Program-made: the position numbers and the translations under genes
Shown: one piece after another, positions 1-15,293 of the stretch
How the letters are laid out: every line of letters begins with the position of its first letter
Numbering within the stretch: position 1 is the first letter of the stretch
Source of the DNA: Arctopsyche grandis
Taxonomy: Eukaryota > Arthropoda > Insecta > Trichoptera > Hydropsychidae
Assembly: GCF_051622035.1 (NCBI RefSeq)
Contig: NC_135357.1
Span: 16,049,001-16,113,000 of the forward strand
Direction: 5' to 3'
Length of the DNA stretch: 64,000 nt
The notes under the pieces: model-generated
What the model saw: only the letters and a program-made list of their open reading frames with translations
Database searches by the model: none
Told to the model about the DNA's origin: nothing

Positions 1-96
1 TGCGAAAGAATATTTAGTCTAATGAGTACAACATGGAGAAAGGATAGAAACAGATTATTATTAAAAACCGTAGCAAAGCTGGCATATATATTTTGA
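1..96 (+). pseudogene. C-terminal tail of a hAT-type transposase (cut by window edge)
   Basis: Frame 1 reads CERIFSLMSTTWRKDRNRLL and runs to a TGA at 94-96. The ERxFS-x-M-x3-W-R-x2-RNRL pattern is the C-terminal dimerisation (hATC) block of hAT transposases. Only the last 31 residues are visible, so it cannot be said whether the upstream element is intact. No terminal repeat is seen in the next 90 bases. Confidence 0.6.
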
Positions 97-184
97 AACA
101 AGCTAAAGGCTAGGAAAAAACTTTTAGTAAAAATGTTATGATTGTATGAATTGTTGCATTTAAAATAAAATGTAATTCCTGTAA

Positions 185-211
185 TCTAATATATAATTTC
201 GAAAGAGAATT

Positions 212-212
<1 letters not shown>
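185..212 (+). mobile_element. Helitron-like 5' terminus
   Basis: A TCTAATATATAATTTCGAAA word preceded by A, followed by GAGAATTTGTATATAT. The same sequence occurs at 58557-58592 on the minus strand and, with a degraded start, at 20236-20270, where the element ends in CTAG-T. The leading TC after a host A fits a Helitron 5' end. It runs directly into the (AT)n tract. Confidence 0.4.

Positions 213-302
<90 letters not shown>
213..302. repeat. (AT)n microsatellite, left side of RTE element
   Basis: About 45 AT units without interruption, ending exactly where the GC-richer 5' part of the LINE begins. A second (AT)n tract follows the LINE's 3' end. Confidence 0.95.
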
Positions 303-4113
<3,811 letters not shown>

Positions 4114-4310
4114 TATTCTGTATATTCTGTATAATTCTTTTACAAAAATTCTGCCAAATTAATCGATGTCAATTATTTATGTGTTTTATGAACTGAATGA
4201 ATTGGTTATATTTTATGAATGTATTGGTTTTCACGTAACAATATTTTATGACTGCTGGTGCCTCGCAATTTTGGGGTTGATATGTCGATTTGATACTGCC
4301 GATTTATTTA

Positions 4311-4727
4311 TTTAGCCAGCAGCATAGCTCGGACGTTAAGCTTCTGCTTACCGTCAAGAAGGTGCCGGGTTCTATCCCTGAATGAAAATGAATTTTTCAG
4401 AGTATGCTGTTGGTCAGACCTGGATTTGTGACTCCAGGTTGATCGTTTCCTATCAGAGTTTGCCAATTTTCTCTGATTTCATTGTTGAAACGGTTCCCGG
4501 AAAAAAAATTGGCTAAAAATCCTTCCTACCTACTATGTCACCACTATTTGAAATTTGATGGATGTACAATAAGAATTTATGTACAATTCATAGATGTCTC
4601 GTTAATTTGCGAGTTTTTTCAGTGTCTCGCAATTCAACGAATTATAATAAAAAATGCTGCATTTGTATTTGTAATTGGCCAGGAAGGCGCATTGGGATTT
4701 TCCTGTAAGGCCTTCCTGGTATATATG
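4311..4727 (+). mobile_element. tRNA-derived SINE, copy 1
   Basis: The head begins TTTAGCCAGCAGCATAGCTC and holds an A-box-like TAGCTCGGACG and a B-box-like GGTTCTATCCC, the internal pol III promoter of tRNA genes. A body of about 330 bases follows. The 3' end has a 10-bp inverted repeat, CCAGGAAGGC...GCCTTCCTGG, then an A-rich tail with AAATAA units. A second copy with the same two ends lies on the other strand at 6903-7329, so the limits are well fixed. Confidence 0.8.
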
Positions 4728-5373
4728 TAAAATAAAAAATAAAAAATAAAATAAAATAAAATATGTATGTATGTATGTATGTACCTATACATACATACAT
4801 ATATGAGACATTTCTAAAAAAAAGTTTTTTTTTCATGAGATATGGCTCATATGAAGATAAATACTTTTTTACGATCACATTCAAAACAAATTATTATGGG
4901 CGTACTTACGTACATACATATGTGCATACATACATATATTGCATCAATTTTTGCATTTGAATAAAGATTGAATTGTCAAATTAAAATTACAATTTAGAAA
5001 ACAGAATTTTCATTTTTATTTCCCCTCAATCGAAATAATATTCCGTATACCACAATAGGGATTTATTTATTCGATCGGAGATAATCCTGGATTATATGGC
5101 GATTTTCCAATTTCACGGAATTCGCTTTTTCGTGCTCGAACTGAAGCAGTTCCACGACGATTGAAAATTTTACAGCGTTTCTTTTAATTGATGCTATGTG
5201 CAATGAATGTTTTTAAATGTGTAAAGGTTCTAAATGTTGCAAATAAAAACTAAAGTTAGTGTTTATTATGTGTACTCATATGTTATATTACATTATTATG
5301 TACATAATATATCCGGATATCATTATCTATTTAAAACGTCTTTTAACTTTATCTATGTATGTACATACATACT
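4728..5373. other. Intergenic AT-rich stretch
   Basis: SINE A-rich tail, a (GTAT)n/(CATA)n microsatellite at 4764-4800, then AT-rich sequence with no coding signal. Nothing further recognised. Confidence 0.6.
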
Positions 5374-6582
5374 CAGAGCCGCGGGAAGAGGAATCACGGG
5401 CCCTGGGAAAATAACTCCATACCCTAAGACAGGAATGGCGAACCTTTTTGGGTCCGCATGCCAAAAATCCTCAAATATTATGTCTCGATTGTGTGGCGTG
5501 GAGTAAAAAAAATTAACAAAATAGAAAAAATTAAAAATTGATTTTTTTTTATGAATTTTTAAGCTTGTAAATGAATTACAAGCTTAAAAATTACAATACA
5601 GTCATAATCAATAAAAATGAAGTCATAATCAATAAAAATACACACCAGTTATTAATTAATGAGATTTTTGCTGTTGTATATTCGATGACAAATTCTTAAT
5701 ATCTGGTTCGTATTTCGTCATTTTTAGTAATACACACGACCAACTGGATTCATCAGTCATTCTATTTCTTAAACTAGATTTTATAAAATTCTAATTTAAA
5801 ATTCTAATTTGGAAGAGAAAATTGATGGCGATGGAATGGCGTTCCAAGTTCTCATTATTTGTTCTTCTGCATTTTATTAAATATGTTCGTTAATCGATCA
5901 ATTCCGATTATTTTCAAATCATTTCTCAAATCAACAAATTTTTGTTTCCATATCAAACCCGATTGAAATTCGATAAATTGCATTTCAATGTCTTCCAGAT
6001 TTAGTTACTCGAAAATCTCCAAATTGAGGTCATCAGCTTTATTTCTGGATGTAAAATAAATTTTGATGTCTTTTAAAATCTCCTGAATTGTTTGAATCTT
6101 GAAGAAAACTCGTTGATTATCTATTGAATAACTACAGAAAATTCTCGTGTTAATTTGATTTGATTTTGCTTTTCTTCTGCAATTTTTTTTTTTTTGTATC
6201 TGGAAAATATTTGAAGGTGTTAAATACAATGTCACGAACGAAAATTTGTAATTTAGCTTGAAATTCTTTGTTTAAATCAAATATAACAATAATTGTTTTG
6301 TTAACACCTTGCAGTTTAATATTTAATTCATTTAAATGTAAGCACAAATCACTTTGCCAGCATGAAAATTGAAATATTCGAATAAATTTGATATAACATG
6401 TACGATTTCACATGACTTGGACGTACGATCGAAAAATAATAAACATTTAGCATTAATGAAATTTATGTATTTTTATGTATGTAGAATGATATAAAATATC
6501 AATATCGATCAATCGAACGTCCCCTCAAGTAGTCCGGGCCCTGGAACTTTAATCCCAGCTCCCCCCCCCTCTCGGCGGCCCA
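5374..6582 (-). mobile_element. Decayed hAT element
   Basis: The left edge has AGAGCCGCGGGAAGAGG and the right edge CCCTCTCGGCGGCCCAGT, a rough inverted pair, each followed inward by a GGGCCCTGG word. Inside, CAGGAATGGCGAACCTTTTT at about 5431 matches a common hAT terminus. Between them lies a broken transposase on the minus strand. More than one hAT insertion may be nested here; the limits are approximate. Confidence 0.45.
5790..6370 (-). pseudogene. hAT transposase remnant (GTF2IRD2/ZBED-like)
   Basis: Minus-strand fragments read HLNELNIKLQGVNKTIIVIF (about 6338-6279), then EMQFIEFQSGLIWKQKFVDL (about 5975-5915), then TWNAIPSSPSIFSS. This is the order of the HLNxLNxxLQG block and the following region in domesticated and active hAT transposases related to GTF2IRD2 and SCAND3. 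The pieces are in different frames with stops at about 6133 and 6005, so no functional protein is possible. Confidence 0.6.
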
Positions 6583-6585
6583 GTA

Positions 6586-6770
6586 CGTAGTAACAATAGA
6601 TGAAGTTTTGTGATCATGCGAAACTCGAAATTTTGATTGATTTGAAGCTCAGAATCAATCACTGATCGTTTTCATGATCTAGAAAAAAATGTGTGTGTAT
6701 TAGTATGTGTTTCTGTGTATTTTGGGGACTTTTTTCTTTGTTTGTGTTTATGGTTATTTTAATGTTAAAG
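6586..6770 (+). repeat. 5' part of the ETS-word Helitron family (fragment)
   Basis: TACGTAGTAACAATAGATGA, then TTTTGTGATCATGCGAAA, a CATGATCTAGAAAA word and a TGTGTGT-rich stretch. The same order occurs at 19428 and, in part, at 60159. Only the first 180 bases are kept; it abuts the decayed hAT element. Confidence 0.65.
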
Positions 6771-6902
6771 TTAAAAAAATAATATAAATAAAATTACCAA
6801 ACACCGAAATAAAATTCTTAGAAATGTTCATAATACATTTTACATGTGTACATATATATGTATATTGTACATGTTTTTTTTATTTTTTTAAACATATGTA
6901 TA

Positions 6903-7329
6903 TACCAGGAAGGCCTTACAGGTAGCCCCAATGCGCCTTCCTGGCCAATTACAAACATTAAAGATTTTTTTTAATATACAAGTCGCTCAATTACGAGACA
7001 CTGAAAAACTCGCAAATTAACGAGACATCTATGAATTGTACATAAAATTTTATTGTAACTTAATCAATCCCAAATAGTGGTGACATAGTAGGTAGGAAGG
7101 ATATTTAGCCAATTTTACCGGGAACCGTTTCAACAATGAAATCAGAGAAAATTGGCAAACTCTGATAGAAAACGATCGATCTGGAGTCACAAATATCCAG
7201 GTCTGACCAGCATCACTACAGATATACTCAGAAAAATTCTTTTCAATCGAGGTCAGCTCATAGGATCGAACCCGGCGCCTCTCGACGCTAAGCAGAAGCT
7301 TAACGACCGAGCTATGCTGCTGGCTAAAC
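6903..7329 (-). mobile_element. tRNA-derived SINE, copy 2 (inverted relative to copy 1)
   Basis: On the minus strand it starts TTTAGCCAGCAGCATAGCTC, with B box GGTTCGATCC, and ends in the same CCAGGAAGGC/GCCTTCCTGG hairpin. The B box is closer to the tRNA consensus than in copy 1, so this copy may be the less decayed one. The two copies face each other about 2.2 kb apart. Confidence 0.8.
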
Positions 7330-9343
7330 GTATTTTTTTTCTTTCGATGTATATAGAAAGAAAAAAATTACGTTTCTATACGGTAAGGTGTAATTTTATT
7401 CACGATACAAAAAAAATACTTTTGGTAGAATCCTTGTTTCAAATAATATAGATTAATCTAAGAAAATGTCGTAAGAAATTTGAGCTTTACGAATTTATAA
7501 AAATGTAAGCTCTTATTGAACACAAAATAAGAACATTCGAGATGAAATTAATTAGAAAATTATTGTGAAAATCTGCTGTATTGAATTAATGGTCGTTGTT
7601 TCTCTTAAATCTGAACAGAGAACAAAAAGCACAAGAGTGAAACGCGAACCGTAACAAAGACGTCAAAATAAGGTGAATGAAAAGAAAAGGCTGAACATTT
7701 TCCACGCTCTCTGACTAGAATGGCTTCCGGAGGAAAAAATTTCTTTATAAGAACAGTACATACACACATGCATGTGAAAGGTTTAAATTAAATAAAGTTT
7801 CAATCTATCACAGAAAAGTCACATATCACAATTGCATAAAAAATATGAATTGAAAAAGACTTTTTTAACTTACAAATATCTCGTATTTCGACACTCAAAA
7901 AGCCTTGAATATATATACGTATGAATGTATGTATGTATGTAAATGTGGTGAAATTAAAAATATCTTATGATTTATTGCTGATATATGTAAATTTTTAATT
8001 TGGTTCTATCGAACGATCACATTAATGATGTGATCGATTCTCCTGGGGGAAAGCTCGTTTCCGCTTGAACACATTTTTGAGAAGTTCAAACTCTCCGCTA
8101 AATAAACACACACACACACATATGTACCACTCGTTTAGGCTTGTCATCAATGCGCTGGTGAATATTTTACTTGGATTAATACTTAAACAAAAAATTCAAT
8201 GGAACTATTGGATTTGTTCTGATTTTATGACAAACAAATTAATAATAAATAATAACGATATGAATAAAATAATAATACTGGCTATACATACATATGTATG
8301 TATGTGATATCAAATTTTTATATTTCACGTAAAATTTAAAATATGAGCAATTATATACATATGTATGTGAGAATACGATTGGAAATTATTTTACCGCGCA
8401 ATTTTCATTAAATCGATTAATAATGAGCATTTTTGAAGAGTCAAATAAATACTGAAATAGATTTGCCTGTACCAAATTAAGTGGCTATACTTAAGTAGAG
8501 AATTGGATTTTGTATATATTTAATTAAAAACTTCACGTCAAAAAACATGTTGTTATATTGATTCTTGAGAGTATGAAAGGAAATATTTTCTGTTGGATAT
8601 ATATACATAGGTATCAACGATATAAATAAAAACTCATAATTTTTATTAAGCAGATTTTTATTTATTAGGTAGGTATACTGCTTATTTACTGAGAAAATTT
8701 ACATATTTTCCGGGTTAACAGATTATTATTACGTATATAAATTTACATAATTGTATATTTTTATATATAAGCCATTATTATATAAATATACATATGTTAT
8801 AGATAAATTATAAAAGACAGGTACTAAATGCACAACCACATACAACGCATACTTTTTAAAATTATTTACAGCATTTTGAACACGACCATTTCATAAAATC
8901 TACATGTTAATAAATATATTTGTAATCTAAATATTTACTTAATCGTAATTAGAGGTTTTTATATTAATGAGTATGAAATTATTTATATATACATAGTTAG
9001 TTATACGTAAATATATGTAGTTTTTCACTTTTGAATATTTGAAAAATATAATTGGTAATAATATAGAGAGCTCGATATTCATTAGTATTACGTAGTATTT
9101 TTGTATCATTTATATTATTATATAGGTATATACACTAATAGTAGTGTCAATTTATGTATTTGGTCGTTTTAAACCTAATTTATTTGGATTTTTTACTTAC
9201 CTCTTATACAGTTCATATGGTTTTAAATGTAAATAAATAAAACGAGGACGTGATATGATAGGAATATTTAAATAATTTCTCAGTAGGTATTTTTAGATGC
9301 AATATTTTGAGCGTTCTATTATAAATTAAAATAATGGTATTTT
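7330..9343. other. Region downstream of the receptor gene
   Basis: AT-rich with short (AC)n and (TATG)n tracts (8106-8119, 7924-7940). No coding exon seen. The end nearest 9343 is expected to hold the 3' UTR of the receptor gene. A minus-strand AATAAA at 9184-9179, about 160 bases after the stop, is a possible poly(A) signal. Confidence 0.5.
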
Positions 9344-9850
9344 TCATCCAGTGTATGTATCGGAGCTCGTAGGTCCTACTGAGCTACAACCAGCTCTCGT
9401 AGAACGCGTTGAGCTACATCGCAAAAGTGTTGGCAGCTGATTATTAGAATTTTGCTTCAGAAGAAGCTGCCTTTGCTTCTTCTGCGATGCTCTAAAATTG
9501 CAGAAGATCAACTCCCTCATTCCTCTTCTAAAGTTTCTGGACAAGAAGGCGTACAACAGTGGATTAACAGCCGAGTTAAAGTAGGTTATGAGAAAGGTCA
9601 AAGGTGTGAATAAAGTGCTGAAATCACTTCCCCCTTGATAGTTTGATGACCAATATTGCCACATCTTCCGAGCGTGAAATGGCAAATTGCAAACGGCAAA
9701 AGTGAGCACTACTACAATCAGCATCCTGATGACTCGCCTCCTCGCCCTAATAACGTTTTGCGAAAGATGACTGAATTGTTGAAAATGACACGGACCTCGT
9801 CTCTGTCTCCAATCAGCAACTGTCATAGAATTCTTCTCTACTTTCAATAT
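9344..9850 (-). CDS. TrissinR: TrissinR exon 6: third loop, TM6, TM7, cytoplasmic tail, stop
   Basis: Acceptor TTATTTAAAG after a T-rich tract; reads ILKVEKNSM, then RARRRVIRMLIVVVLTFAV (TM6), the WQYW third extracellular loop, NPLLYAFLSRNFRRG and a Ser/Gln-rich tail ending SSDTYTG, stop TAG/TAA class at 9344-9346. An acceptor a few codons further in (GTAGAG) is possible and would shorten the loop. Confidence 0.88.
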   Translation of the reverse strand: MLKVEKNSMTVADWRQRRGPCHFQQFSHLSQNVIRARRRVIRMLIVVVLTFAVCNLPFHARKMWQYWSSNYQGGSDFSTLFTPLTFLITYFNSAVNPLLYAFLSRNFRRGMRELIFCNFRASQKKQRQLLLKQNSNNQLPTLLRCSSTRSTRAGCSSVGPTSSDTYTG

Positions 9851-12800
9851 CTTTAAATAAAAAATAAAAAAAAAATGGAATACTGCAATGAAATTTGACA
9901 ACAGAATGCTTTGAATGTATTTATGTATTCACAAATTCACGAGTCTGGGTATCAAAATCTGGAATAATTAAATTTACCGATCGCATATTCAATTACCTGA
10001 TTGCCCATTGTGGTCCTTTGGGTATAATGTCGCGGGCATTGGGAATTTCCACAAACTATATTCTGTCTAGTAGTCGTGTTTGATAACCCTTGGGAGCTTT
10101 GCCATAACCCTACGGCAATTCTTGTGTATAAAACCTTTGAAAAACAAAATAAACCGAAACACTTAAATCACGAAAGGATTAAATATTTGAAGGTACGGGC
10201 TATTTCTCATATTTCGATGTAAAAAATGAAAATGCAATTGCAAAAATCCGTTACGTAAATCCGGTCGATAAGCAATAAAGTGCTTATATACGTATTATAT
10301 GTATGTATGAACTTCAAAACAATAAATTATATTTTTATATCGAATAAATAAAGTAAATTGAATTTCATAAATCCGCAAACGCGTCATGCCCATGAATAAT
10401 TAGCAGATTTGAACAGATTTATATAACGGCCTCGGGCGATGAATAATGTGCGTTTCCGATTTTGAATTATACGTTGATAGGAAGAAATTATATTGAAAGA
10501 AATGGAAAAAAAATGACATCGAAATTTATTTCAGGAAAAAAATTGAATTTTTCGACGCAAGAACACAGTATTTACAATTGCGGGAGATATTTGTGTTTTT
10601 TTTAATATAAATCGTATCGAAATAAATTGTATTTCCGCATATTGCTATGAATTAATTTGATATTTTTACAGCAGTGTGTGTGCTTAAGCTTCTGAAATAT
10701 TACCTTCAAATAACTACGGCAGATGATGCTTAATAGGATACCGTTTATTGCTTTAGATATCGCTATTCGGAAAATTAAAAAATATATAATTTTGTTGGAT
10801 CGCTCCGGATTGAAAATTCATTTCCCGAAATACAGATGTTATACATATAATACCAATATAATGTATGTACGTATACGTAAAAATATTAAAAAGGAGGAGA
10901 ATACAATTTTTTACTGATGATAAAACTCGAACTGATCCATCGAATAAACGAGGAAATTTTGTATTATATATTGGACAATACTATACAATGTAAAAATCAT
11001 TCTCTTTTATCGTGAAAGTTTGATTAAACGGAAACTTTTTAATATCTTTTATTAATAAAAATTATTTTGTTTCAGAGTATATTCCTATACAAAAAATATA
11101 AATTATTCCGTCTAAAGTACATAAAACAATCAAATTAGCTACGGTATATGGATATTATTTTGTAGTTTCAGTATTGATGATTTCGACATAGAGAAAGTTT
11201 GAAAAAAAAATTAAAATACTCACCGACATGATGCAGAGCGGTGTTAAATAGAGAAAACAGAAATTGATGATGTCAAATAGTTCCGAATCGTATTTTTTCC
11301 TATGGGAAATGCAAATGGTTTCAGTCTCGTTATTTCCAAGCTCGTTCGTTATCGTTTGGACCCAGATGAATTTGGGAGCGCTGTACAAGGCGCTCGTTAC
11401 CCACACTCCAACTATAACAAACTGGAAAAACGCAATTTTTCGTAACTAATTGATAACATTGAAAGCGAGGCTCAACACTCATCAAATCAGCCGGAAGAGA
11501 AATATTCAATTTGCGTTAATCTGACATAAAAGGATAACTTTCACGTGCGAATGGACGAAGAAAGGCCGAAGAAGTTGGGAGGGAGGACTTTTTGAAATAT
11601 TTCATTATTGAATGAAACCAATTTGAAACGTTTTTAGGACGATTGGGTTTTTGCCGTAGCTGAAAATTCGTTAAATGGTCAATTTGTAAAAGAATTGGTA
11701 AATTTAATTTTCGCGATTCAAAAAAATGCCTTTTATTTTTGTGCAATTTTAATTTTTAACTGTTCACTTTTTTCATTGTTTCCTTTGAATATAAATGAAA
11801 TTCACGTTCCAATAAATTTTTGTTTTGTTTGTAAAATGAAACGGTATGAATAAATAGTCAATATTCTTACCACAGACCGATTTGTTTTGAATAAAGTGTT
11901 AAATACGAAAATTGTTTAACGTTTCTATGAATATACGTAATTGGATATCCAGTTTGTGTGTATTTAATTAAAGGATTAAATTTGATTTATAATTTTCTAA
12001 TGAGAGTAAATTCAAATTGATAACGTGCAGGAACAAATGTATGTATGTATAGGTATGTACATACATGCATGCTTACATAATATGTACGTACAGGTATTTT
12101 TATTTAAGCTTATATAAATAAAGCATTTATAGATACATACATATGTACATACATACATATGTGTATATTTTTCTTAGAAAACATTGATTTTCTTTAGCAT
12201 TGGTTCATTATTGACGTTAAGTATGTATTTTACGGTTTTCGGTTGAGTAGTAATACGATAATCCTTACCTTGAGTCCCGAAGACGTGAGTATCTGCTTGC
12301 AAGTGATAGGGTGTATTATAGCGAAGTACCTTTCGGTACATATTACTACTAATATGAAAATAGAGGCTGTATAGCTGAGCGAGTGTACAAACTGATACAT
12401 CTTGCATAGAAAATCTCCGAACACCCAGCTGATAACAAATCAAAAATATTATTTGGTAAAAATTATATTATCAGTATTGAATCATTTTCAGTTTTGAAAT
12501 AGGTATATTTTAAATTGATAATAACAGTTCGAAAATAAAATTGAGCTTGTGATTTTCCATAAATATTTCAACTATAAACTTTAAAGACATGAAGATTATT
12601 ATACACTCGAAAAATGTAGTCAATCATCCTTTAGTCAAAATAAATAATTCTTTGACTCGTATTAATTGTGCTATCAATAGATTGGTCCGTCACAGAGAAA
12701 TAATCCTCTTTAATCTACGTATTGTAACTATCGTCAATATTTTATTCTTTGTAATTGTTCCAAGTATCAGAATTGTTTTATTTGATATTTAAGGTTGTGA

Positions 12801-15293
12801 TATTGTATGTATTCTCTTGAAAGTTTTATTTTTTTTATCAAGAAATCCAAAATGAAATACAGTGTATATTAAATGAAAGCCCAATACATCTGTGATACGG
12901 GTCTACGTGACGAGCCCGAATGTTAAATTACAGAAAACACAAATATCGGAAGGCAAAGATCGAAAATCGAAAGATCTTATGTCGAAAGATCAAAAAAAAG
13001 GGTGCATGGTAAACGGTACATACTCACGTACATACTCACTTAATTCGCGCGAGCAGGGTACAACAGGAACTAGAGGAACCGGCTTTTCTTCCCGTATTCT
13101 GCGCGCGCACATTAATACGGGAGCAAAAGTCATAATTTTTAGAAATCATAATTTTTATAACCTTATATTTTTTAAATATTTTTATCTGAACCGGAAGTAG
13201 TTCTTTTACTTTTACGTGGTTTTTTATGTTGTTCTCAGAAATCTTTTGGTTTATTAAACTGAAATTTCATATGTACAAGTTTAAGCTTAATACCAAGTTA
13301 TGTAAAAAATTTGGTCAGCATCCCTCAAATGGAAATGGCAGTTTACTCGTGTTCGATTTTTCTTCCACTATTTTTTTCGACCCCTTAAACATGTGCGTTC
13401 TTCTCGAAAAAATTCAAGTATAATTCTTGTATCAATGTTATGAAAAAAAAATACTAAATTTAATAAACCGGAAGTGGGATTTCTTCCTCTTAGAAAGGTC
13501 AAAAATGTTGTGCCCACTGTCCACACCCCTAAACGTATTAAGCTGAAAATTTGTATTTCTATTCTTTATGTACTAACTTAGAGCTACTAAGGTTTTGGTC
13601 AGAATTCGTAAACCGGAAGTAGTATTTTTTTTAAAACAATATTTCATTATTTTATTATGACCTTTTAAATTATTTTTATTTTCTTGATATTTAATGAATA
13701 TAATACTGATAGTGATTTTAAGTAATAAAAAAAATTGAATGAAATCTGACAACCGAAAGTAGAACTTTTGTCTTGTGCAAGTTTCCATACATTTGCGCTC
13801 AATTTGTATCGCTGTCATAGTTATTAGTATTTCATAATCTGTTTGTACGGTTCAATATCGAATTTTGTTTTGTTACCTTCTTATATTCTTCAAATACATA
13901 GATAAAGTCGTGGGTTGGTCACACCCGAATTTTTTTTAAATATTGTTAAACGCAAAACATTATATTTAATGTTTTGCGAAATATTTCTAAAAATGAATAA
14001 ATGTGGACTAATGCCACTTTCAAATATAACAGCTCAAATGATAGTAAGTCCTCAATAGTGACTATTATTGTTTATTACATATTACAAAGAATAGATAGTC
14101 ACATTAATTTTTCGATATAATCATATACACATATATTATAGGAATTAAACTATTTCGGATGATAAGAAAGCTTCTCAAACTTTTCATTAATTAACCGATT
14201 TTACTTTAAAACTAATTGAGTTGTTCCATTTTGTACTGAACTTCAATTAAAATTTTTAGTGACTGTAATGCGCACGAAAGAAAGCAAACATGCTCTGTTT
14301 TATTTGATGTGAGTGGAGTGCATCGCGAGAACGGTAACCACAAAGGTAGTCGAATAAAAGATAACTTTAAATCAATGAAATGCTTTCAAAACAATTTCTT
14401 GTTTAAATAGTTCCTTCGCAATGTTTTGTTGGCGAATTAAATTTATTTTAAACATCAAATTGAAATAATTTATTATAGAAGTATTATTTTTAAACGTTTG
14501 AAATGAAATATTATCGAATATGTGGATATCACTTACCTTGGGATTAGGTAGATTGATAGATTTTGAAAAACACAGAAAATTCCGACACAAAGGTCAGCAA
14601 CTGCCAAATTTGCCAGGAAAAAATTTGTTATTGATCGAAGTCTTCTCGATAGTGTAACCACCAAAATAACTAATAAATTCCCTAAAAGAAAATTATATGT
14701 ACATAATTAAAAATGGAAATAATCCGATGTGTAAAAATTAATTGTGATATGAGATCTTTACGAAACAATTTTAAATATTGAATACATTTTGAGAATGTTT
14801 AAATTTCAAAGCATCGTGTTTTAGTTATAAAGGTGACCATTTTAAGCGTAAGACATTATATGGAGATGTCTTCTCGAATTTTTTTGACTTAATGAGAAAC
14901 ATGAATGCAAAAACATGAACACGAGAATATTCACTGATATGAAAAGCTAATGGAATATTATAGTGAAATATTTATATGTTGTGGGTGTTCATATGAATTA
15001 TTTTCAGAAAATTTGTGTTAAAAAGGATTAAGATTGTTGAAATTTTACATACCGAAAAAACAACAGCAGAACACAATCGTATACAAAGTAATGAAAATTC
15101 CTCTAATGTCAGTCCTATCGAAAATGTATTCTTCTTCCTCGATCGCCGGAAAATTTTGTGATGTCGAGATTTCAAGTTCATTGTTGTTGTTGTTGTGTAT
15201 TGTAAGATCTAAAATTAATGGCAGAGGCGTTTTCTCGTGGAAACTTTCATTTTGTCTTTTTTCGCTGTATGCAAAGTAATTTTTAAAATCCAT
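9344..15293 (-). CDS. TrissinR: Trissin-receptor-like peptide GPCR (6 exons, 462 aa)
   Basis: A class A G protein-coupled receptor of the plasma membrane, likely for the cysteine-rich neuropeptide trissin. Exons, 5' to 3': 15293-15053, 14681-14537, 12428-12269, 11421-11224, 10134-9997, 9850-9344. All junctions are GT-AG and in phase. Residues 1-60 are extracellular with an NES glycosylation site at 15 and an acidic EEEE run. TM1 is about 63-90; TM3 ends in TERYFAI (161-163 replace the DRY motif). The conserved disulfide would be Cys137-Cys219. A basic third loop (RARRRVIRM) leads into TM6 with CNLP in place of CWxP (from 348). TM7 carries NSAVNPLLY (NPxxY-type at 390-394), then a 68-residue tail. 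An in-frame TAA 9 bases before the ATG fixes the start. The blocks LCKMYQFVHSLSYTAS and FHARKMWQYW point to trissin receptor; the family is sure, the ligand inferred. Confidence 0.85.
9997..10134 (-). CDS. TrissinR: TrissinR exon 5: end of TM5 and third intracellular loop
   Basis: Found by looking for the missing end of TM5. Acceptor TTTTTCAAAG, 46 codons reading VLYTRIAVGLWQSSQG then a polar loop with two Cys, donor CAG-GTAATT. It is phase 0 at both ends, as its neighbours require. The VLYxRIAxxLW block is the expected continuation of TM5 in this family. Confidence 0.88.
11224..11421 (-). CDS. TrissinR: TrissinR exon 4: TM4, ECL2, TM5
   Basis: Acceptor TTTTTCCAG; reads FVIVGVWVTSALYSAPK (TM4), a second extracellular loop with NET glycosylation site and Cys219, then TM5 up to LCIMS at a GTGAGT donor, phase 0. 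Confidence 0.9.
12269..12428 (-). CDS. TrissinR: TrissinR exon 3: TM3 and second intracellular loop
   Basis: Acceptor TGTTATCAG; reads SWVFGDFLCKMYQFVHSLSY (the Ser codon is split), then TM3, TERYFAIIHPITCKQ and GLK before a GTAAGG donor, phase 0. The LCK Cys forms the class A disulfide. Confidence 0.92.
12890..13940 (+). repeat. ETS-word Helitron family, copy A (in TrissinR intron)
   Basis: From about 13150 to 13930 it follows the same order as the copy at 19428: an ATAACCTTATATTTTTT block, GAACCGGAAGTAGT (13189), CAGTTTACTCGTGTTCG, more GGAAGT words at 13467, 13612 and 13752, and CATAGATAAAGTCGTGGGTT at the end. The first 260 bases differ and include repeated CGAAAGATC words and a TCCCGTATT/AATACGGGA hairpin (13089-13122). 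It lies wholly in the 2.1-kb intron between exons 2 and 3. Confidence 0.7.
13951..14041 (-). repeat. Half of a palindromic MITE, second copy
   Basis: A 12-bp-stem hairpin at 13951-13978 (arms CGCAAAACATTA and TAATGTTTTGCG) followed by about 60 bases that match, in reverse complement, the element at 57951-58214. The other half is missing where Helitron copy A ends. Confidence 0.6.
14537..14681 (-). CDS. TrissinR: TrissinR exon 2: TM1-TM2
   Basis: Acceptor TTCTTTTAG; completes GNLLVILVV of TM1 and carries NFFLANLAVADLCVG, the conserved LAxxD of TM2. Donor AG-GTAAGT, phase 2. Confidence 0.9.
15053..15293 (-). CDS. TrissinR: TrissinR exon 1: extracellular N-terminus and start of TM1
   Basis: Starts MDFKNYFAYSEK with a CAAAATGG context and an in-frame TAA just upstream. 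Contains five Asn in a row at 34-38 and ends IVFCCCFFG at a GTATGT donor, phase 1. Confidence 0.85.
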
